This document shows, in pieces, positions 1 to 8,052 of a stretch of DNA of 37,008 nt. Position 1 is the stretch's first letter; every line of letters starts with the position of its first letter. Below the pieces are notes generated by a model. The model saw only the letters and a list, made by a program, of their open reading frames with translations, was not told the origin of the DNA and made no database searches. The stretch is from an uncultured Lachnoanaerobaculum sp. (GTDB lineage: Bacteria > Bacillota > Clostridia > Lachnospirales > Lachnospiraceae). The translations under genes and the position numbers were made by a program. The stretch covers positions 1-37,008 of the forward strand of contig CAMQCZ010000018.1 of the NCBI GenBank assembly GCA_946999385.1. Direction: 5' to 3'.

Positions 1-1590
1 ACAATTATCTTTTTCTTCATCTACAAGGTCTTTATCATCAAATCTTTCATAAAGGTCAAATCTTGCCTTTTCAAGTGGCTTTCCTGTTTCATAATCATAT
101 TTATTTAAAGAAACATTATAGTTTGTTGTAAAATCTTCTGTATGTCTGTAAATTTTAAAATTAATTTCTGCCGTTCCCGGTTCTTTTACAATAGCAGGGT
201 CTCCAATTCTAAAAGCCGGATAAGATGGCTGTGTTCTGTTTGGTTTTAAGGATGCAAACCTTTGTCTTTTTTCAATCTGTCCATCTTCTGCCTTTACACA
301 TACATATAAATCAAGATAAGTTGCTACAAAGTGCATAGCATCAACGAATGTTTTATCACCAACGGCTGCAATTGAACCGGCAGGAATATCAAAATAACAA
401 ACTAAATCCTTGGGTGAATTACCGCCTGTCCATTTAAAATCAACATAGTATCCTTTGTCGTGTTTTGTAGAAATTTCCCAACCTTTTACATTTAGTGTTG
501 CACCAGTTGTAATTCCTAATAATGGTGAATAACCAACCCAGCCATTTCCATCGTGTATCATCAGATTACCGCTGTTATTGTAAAATGTATCTGTCATATT
601 GATAACATAATGTCCTTTTTCGTGTGAATTTTTGGAACTACTTCCTATTTTACTGTCATTATGTTCGTTATCATTATCTTTGTCTATGTTATCTGATTCT
701 TCTGCGTCTGTGTCATTAATATTTTCTGTGTTTGCAGTGCTTCCTGAATTTGAATTTGAATTTGAATCTTTATTTTCCCAATAGTTTTGGTCTTTTTCCA
801 TATCTAAAGCGACTTTTGCAACAATATTGACATCAGCTTCTTCACTTTGCGGTTTTGAAAAACTTTTTGCACCGGAACCAACAGGCCAAGTTGCATATCC
901 GTTTTCCTCTTCACCATATGTTTTATATGATTCTGCCCAACTTCTTTTAATTCTTGGCATTACGGCATTTAAGCCTTTATCCCAGTTTGCAACATCCCCC
1001 ATAAAAGTGCTTTCTTCTCCAAGCATTGCAAGTAAGGGTCTGCCCTGAATTTTTTGTTGCCATTGATTTCCGTGTAATACCTGTCCTACATCAAGTTCTG
1101 TTAAACCTAAATAAGACTTTGGTTCTATTTTAGGGTTAATGTATTTATGTGATTCACTATCTTCACAAGATTTTTTAGATTCGTTATACCAATATATAGC
1201 GTTATCGGCTTTCTTTTCCCCATCTATTATATTAGCTTTAACCATATCTTTATTTGTATAAAAAGCACTTACTAATGTCCAAAACAGCTTTAAAGCATTA
1301 GATTCATTAATTCCATGTGCCTTTAACCTTTGAATATTTTGTTCCAGTGCATTATCGTATTCCGGTGTTCCATAAGTAAATTGGTCTAAATCTATCATAA
1401 CCGGTGCATAAACATCACTTGAACGCCATCTTGCATCTTTTGTTACCGTATGACTGTCAATACAAAGTCCATATGGTTTTGTAAACGCATACGTTTTTAA
1501 TGGTTGTAAATTTGGTAAAAATCCATTTATTAAAATTAATACCGCCATTAATCCGGCTAAAATACGTTTTTGTTTGAATTTTTTAAACAT
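1..1590 (-). CDS. Large secreted surface protein with SpaA-like module, 3' end outside window
   Basis: An open frame of 530 codons runs from ATG at 1588-1590 to the left edge without a stop, so only the N-terminal part is visible. The start is preceded by AGGAG about 8 bases upstream. Residues 1-35 form a signal peptide (basic MFKKFKQKR, hydrophobic core, then KTYA). Residues 276-283 are an SN repeat (SNSNSNSG), followed by an acidic D/E/N-rich linker to about 320. Near residues 497-516 the pattern K-x-D-x-x-TGKPLEKARFDLYE is the typical start of a SpaA/prealbumin-like isopeptide-forming domain found in Gram-positive pilins and adhesins. The middle region (about 36-490) I do not recognise. 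A C-terminal LPXTG or further SpaA repeats would lie outside the window. The wall-repeat protein gene upstream is on the same strand but is separated by a terminator. Surface location is well supported; adhesin or pilin function is inferred. Confidence 0.8.
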   Translation of the reverse strand, partial: MFKKFKQKRILAGLMAVLILINGFLPNLQPLKTYAFTKPYGLCIDSHTVTKDARWRSSDVYAPVMIDLDQFTYGTPEYDNALEQNIQRLKAHGINESNALKLFWTLVSAFYTNKDMVKANIIDGEKKADNAIYWYNESKKSCEDSESHKYINPKIEPKSYLGLTELDVGQVLHGNQWQQKIQGRPLLAMLGEESTFMGDVANWDKGLNAVMPRIKRSWAESYKTYGEEENGYATWPVGSGAKSFSKPQSEEADVNIVAKVALDMEKDQNYWENKDSNSNSNSGSTANTENINDTDAEESDNIDKDNDNEHNDSKIGSSSKNSHEKGHYVINMTDTFYNNSGNLMIHDGNGWVGYSPLLGITTGATLNVKGWEISTKHDKGYYVDFKWTGGNSPKDLVCYFDIPAGSIAAVGDKTFVDAMHFVATYLDLYVCVKAEDGQIEKRQRFASLKPNRTQPSYPAFRIGDPAIVKEPGTAEINFKIYRHTEDFTTNYNVSLNKYDYETGKPLEKARFDLYERFDDKDLVDEEKDNC

Positions 1591-1673
1591 GTTTTTCTTC
1601 TCCTATTTTTTGTTTTTGCTATATTTAGTATGTAAGAAAAAGGGAAAAACGGTTTTAATCAGAAAAAAGACAA

Positions 1674-1699
1674 TAAAAAAAGGATATATTTCTATATCC
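1674..1699 (-). terminator. Intrinsic terminator after the wall-repeat transglutaminase-like gene
   Basis: A perfect 7-bp stem (1682-1688 with 1693-1699, loop TTTC) is followed on the minus strand by seven T. It lies about 20 bases after the stop at 1721 and separates this gene from the surface protein gene starting at 1590. Confidence 0.65.
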
Positions 1700-1720
1700 A
1701 TTTCTATATACATTTTTGTT

Positions 1721-2605
1721 TTAATCAACTAATGCTTCTAATACATCATATCCGAAAACATGAATAAACATATCCCTGTCAAATTCCATACCGAATTTAA
1801 AATCACCGTTGTCAATTCCAATCCACTTTCCATTGTCAAGCTGTGCATAAACGCATTGATGGGAAGAATTTCCAAAACTAAAAAAAGGGACATTCACAGC
1901 CCTGCACATCAACATTGTATAATTACTATAGGCGGCACAGTTTCCACATCTTTCAAACATTAATGTCAATTTATCTGATTGCGACCCTTCATAATGCGTT
2001 CCTTTTAGTGATTTTTTAATTTGTTCAAGCTTTTCACGATTGCTTGCATGTTCAAAATCAAAGCTGTTTAGAAAATCTTTTACATAATTATAAACCTTTA
2101 AATTCCTTTCATCCAGTGTATCTTTAGAACGAAGCCCAGTTAAAGCTCCTTGAACGTTGTTGTTAAATATATCACCACGTCTTAAAAGCTTTTCATCCGT
2201 GATAGGTCCATCAGGTAAAGGTCTTAAATACCAAGTATCAAGATATTTTGCAAGTGGGGCATCCGGATTTTTATTTTGTGTTTGATTATTAACAGTCTGG
2301 ACTGATTTTGTCTGAACAGCACCGTTATTAACCCAAGCACCATTTCCATTTACATTATATCCATCCGGTGTTTTTGTATTTGAAAGCATCCAACCATTAT
2401 TATCAAAATAATAACATTCAGCTACACCATCATTATTTCCATCTACCCAGTGCCAGCCATCTTTCAAATAAGAACCATCCTGATTATTATACCACCAAGC
2501 ATCCTTACTTACACCTTTTGTCCAAACACCGGCATATGCAGGCACTATATTTCCAATTGTCATAATTGCTGCCATTACAGCAACACCAATTTTAAATCTT
2601 TTCAT
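1721..2605 (-). CDS. Secreted cell-wall-repeat protein with transglutaminase-like domain
   Basis: 294 residues. Residues 1-25 are a signal peptide ending AYA. Residues about 30-100 are aromatic/glycine-rich repeats (GWHWVDGNNDG, CYYFDNNGWMLSNT, NGNGAWVNNG) of the choline/glucan-binding wall-anchor type. A short polar linker follows. The C-terminal half has the layout of a transglutaminase/protease-like fold: Cys in RCGNCAAYSN (C223 most likely, C220 nearby), His249 in SSHQCVY and Asp265 in GKWIGIDNGD, giving a Cys-His-Asp triad in the usual order. Such secreted proteins may act as cysteine peptidases or cross-linkers at the wall; the substrate cannot be told. AAAGGAG stands 5 bases before the ATG. 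It is followed by its own terminator, so it is probably monocistronic. Confidence 0.8.
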   Translation of the reverse strand: MKRFKIGVAVMAAIMTIGNIVPAYAGVWTKGVSKDAWWYNNQDGSYLKDGWHWVDGNNDGVAECYYFDNNGWMLSNTKTPDGYNVNGNGAWVNNGAVQTKSVQTVNNQTQNKNPDAPLAKYLDTWYLRPLPDGPITDEKLLRRGDIFNNNVQGALTGLRSKDTLDERNLKVYNYVKDFLNSFDFEHASNREKLEQIKKSLKGTHYEGSQSDKLTLMFERCGNCAAYSNYTMLMCRAVNVPFFSFGNSSHQCVYAQLDNGKWIGIDNGDFKFGMEFDRDMFIHVFGYDVLEALVD

Positions 2606-2997
2606 ATTTTCTCCTTTATATTTACAGGGGATATCTAATCAAAAATAAAATATCTCCCATCTTTTTTATATATTTTGAATAAAAACTCTTATTTTCTTTA
2701 TTCTATTTTATAATGTTTTATAAAAGTTAAATATAAATTATTTCACCGTTATCTGTTTTTGTTAATTCATTATAACATATTTTTTGTCTGATATCTTTTT
2801 TTATTTCATGTTTTCTAACTTAATTTATTTTAGCTTTTCTATACTGACACTTTATTTTACAACTTTCATAAATTTAAACTTCTAATATTTTGATATTTAA
2901 GCATATTTAAACAAAAAGGGCTTGTAAATGGCTCATAATCTTTTTTATTTTTCTTTTATATCATTATTTAATGATATAAAGAACTTGTTTTTTATTA
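2606..2997. other. AT-rich intergenic region with two inverted repeats
   Basis: No gene seen. On the minus strand the leader of the wall-repeat gene contains a small hairpin (2627-2634 pairing with 2650-2658, one bulge). Next to the niaR end there is a perfect 12-bp inverted repeat (2955-2966 with 2969-2980, loop TT) made almost only of A and T. It lacks a T run on the minus side, so a terminator role for niaR is uncertain. Confidence 0.5.
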
Positions 2998-3507
2998 TCA
3001 TTCTTCTATCAAGAATCCAAGTTCCCTTAAAACAAGCTCTATTTCCTCTATAACTTCTTTATTTTCCGCAATAATTGTGTGATAATGTACTCCACCGGTT
3101 AGTGCATCTAAAGGTTTGGATTTTTCTTTACTCATTTTATCTAAGAAAATTTTTACATCTCGTCTGGATGAGCAATCCAAATCTTTTTTTATCTCTCCGT
3201 AGACTTTATGATGCACTATTACATCTTTAATTGTTCCGCCTAAATCTACAATTGAATTTAACTCTTTTCTTATATCTCGGTCACTGTGTTTAACTTTAAA
3301 AACTTTTTGTGTTCTTTCCTCATTTAGATAGTAGCCTCTGTTAGTTGAAATAATATTTTTACCACTAGCTCTAAGAATAGCTATATCTTGAACTATTACT
3401 TGTCTTGTAACATAAAATTTTTTTGCTAAATTTTTCCCTGATATTGGTATATGGTTTTCATATAAAAATTTAAGTAAATTTTCTCTTCTGAATTTTGAAT
3501 TATTCAT
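2998..3507 (-). CDS. niaR: NiaR-type transcriptional repressor of NAD synthesis (HTH + 3H domain)
   Basis: 169 residues. Residues 1-60 form an HTH_11-type winged helix (RRENLLKFLYENHIPISGKNLAKKF, VTRQVIVQDIAILR). The rest matches the 3H domain, which binds a metal and the co-repressor niacin through conserved histidines; the visible candidates are HH in VIVHHKVYG and HYH in GGVHYHTI. In Bacillus and Clostridia this family (YrxA/NiaR) represses nad genes when nicotinic acid is plentiful. The gene is last in the nadABC operon, 7 bases after nadC, so it would repress its own transcription as well. A palindrome at the nadA promoter is the likely operator. Length is normal for the family. Confidence 0.92.
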   Translation of the reverse strand: MNNSKFRRENLLKFLYENHIPISGKNLAKKFYVTRQVIVQDIAILRASGKNIISTNRGYYLNEERTQKVFKVKHSDRDIRKELNSIVDLGGTIKDVIVHHKVYGEIKKDLDCSSRRDVKIFLDKMSKEKSKPLDALTGGVHYHTIIAENKEVIEEIELVLRELGFLIEE

Positions 3508-3514
3508 ATCTTCC

Positions 3515-4360
3515 TCAATAAATTTTTAAATTTTTCATTGACAAGTCCAGAATACCTGCATTATAAGTTATAGCTCCGGAAGAAATATAGTCAATGTCTA
3601 AATCCCTATATTTTTTGATATTTTGAAGGGTAATATTTCCTGAACACTCAATAATAGCCCTCTTATTAATCATCTTGCAAGCTTTTTTTATTTCTTCTAT
3701 GTCCATGTTATCCAGCATTATTATATCAGCTTTTACATCAAGTGCCTCTTTTATTTGATCAAAATTTTCTACTTCAACTTCAATTTTTTTCACAAAAGGA
3801 TTTGTACTTCTGACTCTTTCAACTGCACTTTTTATTCCACCGGCAGCATCTATGTGATTATCTTTTATCATAATTCCATCAGACAAGTTATATCTATGAT
3901 TATAAGCTCCACCTAAAGTTATTGCATATTTTTCAAAAATTCTCATATTAGGTGTTGTTTTTCTAGTATCTAAAATTTTCACATGATCACTACCAAGAGC
4001 ATTAACCATTTTTTTAGTATAACCGGCAATTCCACTCATTCTTTGCAAAAAATTCAAGGCGGTTCTTTCAGCTTTTAATATTGTGCTTGCCTTTGCATCT
4101 ATTGTTCCTATTAAATCAGATTTATTTACTTCATCTCCATCTGAAAAATTAAATTTAAAATATGAATTTGGATCTATTATTTCAAACACACGTTCAAATA
4201 CATCAAGACCGGCTATAATACCATTGTCCTTTGCAATTAGATCTATTTGAGCATTTTCATTTTTTAAAATTGCATCAGTTGTAATATCTCCACTATTCAT
4301 ATCTTCCTTTAAAGCACAGATAATGTACTTATCAATTAAAAATGGATTTAACTTTTTCAT
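3515..4360 (-). CDS. nadC: Nicotinate-nucleotide pyrophosphorylase (quinolinate phosphoribosyltransferase)
   Basis: 281 residues, full length. It converts quinolinate plus PRPP to nicotinate mononucleotide, CO2 and PPi, the last of the three de novo steps encoded here. Family signatures are present: GDITTDAI near the N terminus, ERTALNFLQRMSGIA, the phosphate-binding LDTRKTTPNMR followed by H in GGAYNHRYNLSD, and KDNHI. The C-terminal barrel strands (EVEVEN, DIIMLDN, IIECSGNI, YISSGAIT) are in order. It overlaps the 3' end of nadB by 29 bases, which suggests translational coupling. Confidence 0.95.
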   Translation of the reverse strand: MKKLNPFLIDKYIICALKEDMNSGDITTDAILKNENAQIDLIAKDNGIIAGLDVFERVFEIIDPNSYFKFNFSDGDEVNKSDLIGTIDAKASTILKAERTALNFLQRMSGIAGYTKKMVNALGSDHVKILDTRKTTPNMRIFEKYAITLGGAYNHRYNLSDGIMIKDNHIDAAGGIKSAVERVRSTNPFVKKIEVEVENFDQIKEALDVKADIIMLDNMDIEEIKKACKMINKRAIIECSGNITLQNIKKYRDLDIDYISSGAITYNAGILDLSMKNLKIY

Positions 4361-5594
4361 CCTCTCTTATCCTTTCAAAAATAATTTCACTTGCCTTTTC
4401 TTTATCAATATTTTCATCTGTAATTTTAAAATCTATTACTTTATCTTCAAATTTATTTTTATTTAAATAATCTGCTAAAATTCTACCAAAAACTACACAC
4501 TCTAGAAGTGAATTACAAGCAAGTCTGTTTGAACCATGAATACCAACATTTCCGACTTCACCAACTGCAAAAAGTCCTTCTAAATTAGTTCTGCCATTTA
4601 TGTCGCATTCAATACCTCCCATAGTATAATGTTGACAAGGTATTATAGGAATATTTTCATATCTTGGATCTATGCCCCTATTTTTTAATTCCTTAAAAAT
4701 CATAGGGAATCTATTAGGGATTGTATCTTCTCCGAGTGGCTTCATGGATAAATATTCAAAGTCCGCTCCTTCTTTTTCCATCTCTTTTAATATAGCCTTT
4801 GCCACAATATCTCTTGGCTTCATTTCATCTGTAAATCTCTCGAATTTATGATTTAAGAGTTGAGCTCCTTCGCCTCTTACAGACTCGGAAATTAGAAATT
4901 GCCTTTCAACACCTTCCTCATAAAGAGAAGTAGGATGGAATTGAATATAAGAAATATCTTTTAACTTGACTCCATTTTTTATTGCAATAGCACAAGCATC
5001 GCCACATATGTGAGGAAAATTTGTGCTTTTGTTAAAAATTCCTCCAAGACCGCCGGTTGCAAGAACAACATTTGTTGAAATAAAAACTTCATCTAAAGAT
5101 CTTGCTCCATAACACTTACCATTATTTACAATAATATCAACAATTGGCGTATCTTCAAATATTTCTATATTAGATTTGGACATAACTTTTTTATATAATA
5201 CATCTAAAATTCCTTTTCCGATTTCATCATCTATATGAAGTCCCCTGGCAACAGAATGACCACCCTCTTGTGCATAGTCAATTTTTCCTTCCTTCTTTGT
5301 AAATTCAACACCAAGATCAATTAAAAATTTGATAGCATCCTGTGATTTATCAACCATCATCTCAACAGCTTGCAGATTATTTTTATAATGACCTGCCTTT
5401 AAAGTATCTTCAATAAAAGCTTTTCTATCAGATTCATCCTTTAAAATATTTATACCTCCCTGGGCAAGATAAGAATTTGAATCTGCTAATTTTTTCTTTG
5501 TTATAAGTGCAATCTTATAATTCTTACTTAGTTCCAAAGCTGTGCTAACTCCGGCAAGTCCTGAACCAATAACTAAAATATCATACTTTTTCAT
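4332..5594 (-). CDS. nadB: L-aspartate oxidase, short form
   Basis: 420 residues. FAD-dependent oxidation of L-aspartate to iminoaspartate; in anaerobes the electrons go to fumarate or another acceptor instead of oxygen. Residues 9-15 are the dinucleotide-binding GSGLAGV. Catalytic-region residues of the fumarate reductase/aspartate oxidase family are visible in QFHPTSLYEEG, SVRGEGAQLLN, PCQHYTMGG and the FAD-binding GIHGSNRLACNSLLE. The protein stops soon after the FAD domain and lacks most of the C-terminal helical domain of the roughly 540-residue E. coli enzyme; short NadB forms are familiar in Clostridia, so this need not be damage. It starts one base after the nadA stop. Confidence 0.93.
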   Translation of the reverse strand: MKKYDILVIGSGLAGVSTALELSKNYKIALITKKKLADSNSYLAQGGINILKDESDRKAFIEDTLKAGHYKNNLQAVEMMVDKSQDAIKFLIDLGVEFTKKEGKIDYAQEGGHSVARGLHIDDEIGKGILDVLYKKVMSKSNIEIFEDTPIVDIIVNNGKCYGARSLDEVFISTNVVLATGGLGGIFNKSTNFPHICGDACAIAIKNGVKLKDISYIQFHPTSLYEEGVERQFLISESVRGEGAQLLNHKFERFTDEMKPRDIVAKAILKEMEKEGADFEYLSMKPLGEDTIPNRFPMIFKELKNRGIDPRYENIPIIPCQHYTMGGIECDINGRTNLEGLFAVGEVGNVGIHGSNRLACNSLLECVVFGRILADYLNKNKFEDKVIDFKITDENIDKEKASEIIFERIREDEKVKSIFN

Positions 5595-5595
5595 T

Positions 5596-6513
5596 TTATG
5601 CTCCTAATTTCAACATTCTTTTTAGAGGTATTAAAGCTTTACTTCTAATTTCTTCACTAACATTTACCTGATTTTTATTATTTTCTATTACGTCTATAAC
5701 CTTATCCAAGGTTAATTTTTTCATATCATTGCAAATCGGATTTTTTATTAACCTTCTATAATTTATATTCGGATATCTTTTCTTTAATTCTGTTAAAATT
5801 CCTTCCTCTGTAACAACTAAAACATCATCATATTTTCCTGCTTCATTAATAATTGCTTTAGTAGAGCCAATAAAGTCCGCCAAGTCAAGAACTTCTTTTC
5901 TACATTCAGGATGAGCAAAAATTTTCACCTTACCCTTATAAGCTTTAATATCATCAGCATTTATTTCATCATGAACAGGACAATAGCCGTCATTTAAAAT
6001 GATATTTTTATTTGGTAAAGATTTTTTTACATAATCCCCAAGATTTTTATCCGGAATAAAAAATATATTTTTTTCCTTTAACTTATTTACAATTTTTATA
6101 GCATTCGAAGATGTAACACAAATATCTGAATACGCCTTAATTTCAGCAGTAGAATTTATATAAGTTACAACTGCCAAATCATCATATTTTTCTCTAACTT
6201 CTTTAATTTTTTGTACACTAACCATATGAGCCATAGGGCAATCAGCTTCAATATCAGGTATCAATACATTTTTACTTGGATTTAGAATTTTAACACTTTC
6301 TCCCATAAAATAAACACCTGCCATAACTATTGTCTTTTCTTTAAGCTCAGTTGCTTTTTGTGCAAGAAAAAATGAGTCTCCTATATAATCAGCCACAGCT
6401 TGTATATCTTCATTGACATAATAGTGTGCAAGAACGACTGCATCTCTTTCAGCCTTTAACCTATTTAGTAATTGCACCTTATCATAAAACTTTAAATCTT
6501 TTAAATTTTCCAA
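5596..6513 (-). CDS. nadA: Quinolinate synthase A (4Fe-4S)
   Basis: 305 residues. It condenses iminoaspartate with DHAP to quinolinate, using a 4Fe-4S cluster. N-terminal AVVLAHYYVNEDIQAVADYIGDS is the family signature. Candidate cluster cysteines are in DICVTSSNA, HPECRKEV and NPICNDMK. The start is TTG at 6511-6513, with AGGAG 11 bases upstream; no in-frame ATG gives a better start, and this start gives a normal N terminus. It is first in the nadABC-niaR operon and has its own promoter with a flanking palindrome. Confidence 0.94.
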   Translation of the reverse strand: MENLKDLKFYDKVQLLNRLKAERDAVVLAHYYVNEDIQAVADYIGDSFFLAQKATELKEKTIVMAGVYFMGESVKILNPSKNVLIPDIEADCPMAHMVSVQKIKEVREKYDDLAVVTYINSTAEIKAYSDICVTSSNAIKIVNKLKEKNIFFIPDKNLGDYVKKSLPNKNIILNDGYCPVHDEINADDIKAYKGKVKIFAHPECRKEVLDLADFIGSTKAIINEAGKYDDVLVVTEEGILTELKKRYPNINYRRLIKNPICNDMKKLTLDKVIDVIENNKNQVNVSEEIRSKALIPLKRMLKLGA

Positions 6514-6546
6514 TTTCAGTCTATCTCCTAATAAAATTTGATTAGC

Positions 6547-6575
6547 ATTATATTACACAAAAAAATATAAGGCAA
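6547..6575 (-). promoter_or_regulatory. Promoter of nadABC-niaR
   Basis: On the minus strand, TTGCCT (6570-6575) and TATAAT (6547-6552) are separated by exactly 17 bases, about 35-60 bases before the nadA TTG start. Confidence 0.7.
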
Positions 6576-6578
6576 GTC

Positions 6579-6594
6579 AAGTGTATATACACTT
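6579..6594. promoter_or_regulatory. Candidate NiaR operator
   Basis: Perfect 16-bp palindrome AAGTGTATATACACTT, immediately upstream of the nadA -35 box. NiaR is encoded in the same operon, and a GTGT...ACAC core fits what I recall of NiaR-type sites. Assignment is inference from position and symmetry. Confidence 0.6.
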
Positions 6595-6682
6595 AATCCT
6601 TATATTTAATTTTTTGAATTGAAAAAAATTATATAATTTATAAAAATTAAGATATAAAATTAAATTCTGTACTATATTTTAC

Positions 6683-6792
6683 TATCAAAAAACTGACCAC
6701 CATTAGCTAGTTTTTTGATATGTACCCCTTTTACCGGACAAATCCGGTGAAAAGGGTACATATCATTTAGATCTAACTTTTGATGGTCAGTT
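6683..6792. repeat. Nested palindromic element, probable IS3-family-derived MITE
   Basis: Three inverted repeats are interlocked. The outer arms AACTGACCA/TGGTCAGTT are at 6691-6699 and 6784-6792. A 22-bp-armed hairpin (6717-6738 with 6743-6764, loop CAAA) has only one G-U-type pair and one mismatch. A third perfect 12-bp repeat pairs 6683-6694 with 6709-6720 and competes with the other two. The two halves of 6691-6792 align with each other as imperfect reverse complements. The end sequence GAACTGACCATCAAAAGTTAGA (split here as GAACTGACC and AAAGTTAGA) resembles IS3-family (IS150-group) termini. CAAA flanks both sides and could be a target duplication. On the minus strand it ends in GTCAGTTTTTT, so it may also terminate the rlmB operon. 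There is no transposase. Confidence 0.6.
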
Positions 6793-6839
6793 CAAATAAT
6801 CGGAACTTTTATTAAATTCAAATTAAAATATAAAAATAT

Positions 6840-7577
6840 CTACATATAATTTCTTTGCCTTAATATTTCATATGCCAATACTCCGGTTGCCACACTAACA
6901 TTTAATGAATCTATATTTCCATTCATAGGAATTTTAGCTAAAAAATCACATTTACTCTTTACAAGCTTTGATACTCCACTACCCTCATTGCCTACAACTA
7001 AAGCAAGCGGTCCCTTTAAATCCAAGTTATACATAAGCTCACCATTCATATCAGCACAAGCAAACCATAATCCGGCTTTTTTTAAATTTTCTATAGTAGC
7101 ACTAATATTAGTAACCTTAGCTACCTTAGTATAATTAATTGCTCCCGCTGATGTTCTTGCTACTGTAGGTGTTAATCCGACTGCTCTATGCTTTGGAATA
7201 ATCACACCATGTGCTCCAACCAAATTTGCAGTTCTTATTATAGCACCCAAATTATGTGGATCTTCAATTTCATCCAATATGAATATAAAAGGAGCTTCTT
7301 CTTTTGCTTTTGCATATTCTAAAATATCTTCGACACTTGAATAATCATAAGAAGCCAGTATAGCTAAAGTACCCTGATGCTTTAACCCTTCTGCAAGCTT
7401 ATCCAAAATTTCTTTTTTAACGAAATTTATAAATAGATTTTGTTTTTTTGCCTCTCTAAGTACAGTCTGTATAGAGCCATCCTTCAATCCGTCCTGAATA
7501 TATAATTTATCTATAGCTTTTCCTGCTCTAAAAGCTTCTATTACTGCATTTCTACCTATAACTAAATTTTCCTTCAT
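6840..7577 (-). CDS. rlmB: 23S rRNA (guanosine-2'-O-)-methyltransferase, TrmH/SpoU family
   Basis: 245 residues. SAM-dependent 2'-O-methylation of 23S rRNA is the family role (G2251 in E. coli). Residues 1-75 form the small L30e-like substrate-binding domain beginning GRNAVIEAFRAG. The SPOUT catalytic domain follows with its three motifs: LDEIEDPHNLGAIIRTA (motif 1), LALVVGNEGSGVS (motif 2) and IPMNGNIDSLNVSVATGVLAYE (motif 3, split by its Asn-Val-Ser core). It is last of the malQ-ispF-cysS-mrnC-rlmB run, 13 bases after mrnC. Some members modify tRNA instead, but the cysS-mrnC neighbourhood is the usual place of RlmB/YacO. Confidence 0.92.
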   Translation of the reverse strand: MKENLVIGRNAVIEAFRAGKAIDKLYIQDGLKDGSIQTVLREAKKQNLFINFVKKEILDKLAEGLKHQGTLAILASYDYSSVEDILEYAKAKEEAPFIFILDEIEDPHNLGAIIRTANLVGAHGVIIPKHRAVGLTPTVARTSAGAINYTKVAKVTNISATIENLKKAGLWFACADMNGELMYNLDLKGPLALVVGNEGSGVSKLVKSKCDFLAKIPMNGNIDSLNVSVATGVLAYEILRQRNYM

Positions 7578-7590
7578 ATTTTCTCCCTAA

Positions 7591-8052
7591 TCAGGCCATA
7601 ATATTATTAAGTATCAAAGCCTTTTTTATCAAATAAATAATTCTATCCATTCTTTTATTTAAATATAAATATCCAAGCAAAGCCTCAAAGGCTGTAGCAT
7701 ATCTATAATCAGAAATACTTGCATTTTTTGCTACACTATGACTTTTGGCATTTCTACCTCTTTTATATATTATCAGCTCTTCATCACTTAATTCATCTTT
7801 TATACTTTTACCGAATATAGCCTGTGTATTTGCTTTAACTAAAGAAATGCTATCTTTATGCAACTTGTTTACAGCTCTGTTTCCCTTTTTTAATGTCAAA
7901 GTTCTTATAATCAATTCATATATAGCATCACCTATATATGCTAAAACTAAAGGAGAAAATTGATTGGCAGCATCAAAAATCTGTAGGGCTTCAAAATTTT
8001 CAATATTAAATTTGAATATTTCATCAAGATATTTATCTATATTCTTTTCCAT
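7591..8052 (-). CDS. mrnC: Mini-ribonuclease III
   Basis: 153 residues. A stand-alone RNase III catalytic domain without a dsRNA-binding domain, which in Bacillus matures the 3' and 5' ends of 23S rRNA. Visible signature residues are LAYIGDAIYELIIR (catalytic Asp and Glu region) and FEALLGYLYL near the C terminus, with the basic KRGRNAKSHSVAKNAS segment between. Its start lies inside the 3' end of cysS (16-base overlap), so the two are translationally coupled, as in many Firmicutes. The link with RlmB downstream makes a small rRNA-maturation module. Confidence 0.93.
   Translation of the reverse strand: MEKNIDKYLDEIFKFNIENFEALQIFDAANQFSPLVLAYIGDAIYELIIRTLTLKKGNRAVNKLHKDSISLVKANTQAIFGKSIKDELSDEELIIYKRGRNAKSHSVAKNASISDYRYATAFEALLGYLYLNKRMDRIIYLIKKALILNNIMA

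Noticed and set aside
827..1048. Plus-strand open frame of 73 codons
   Set aside because: It lies antisense inside the partial surface protein, whose frame is open over 530 codons with a signal peptide and a SpaA-like motif.
2955..2980. Terminator of niaR
   Set aside because: The 12-bp palindrome is almost purely A and T and lacks a T run on the minus side; kept only as an inverted repeat.
6683..6792. Complete insertion sequence
   Set aside because: No transposase or remnant coding sequence fits within about 110 bases.
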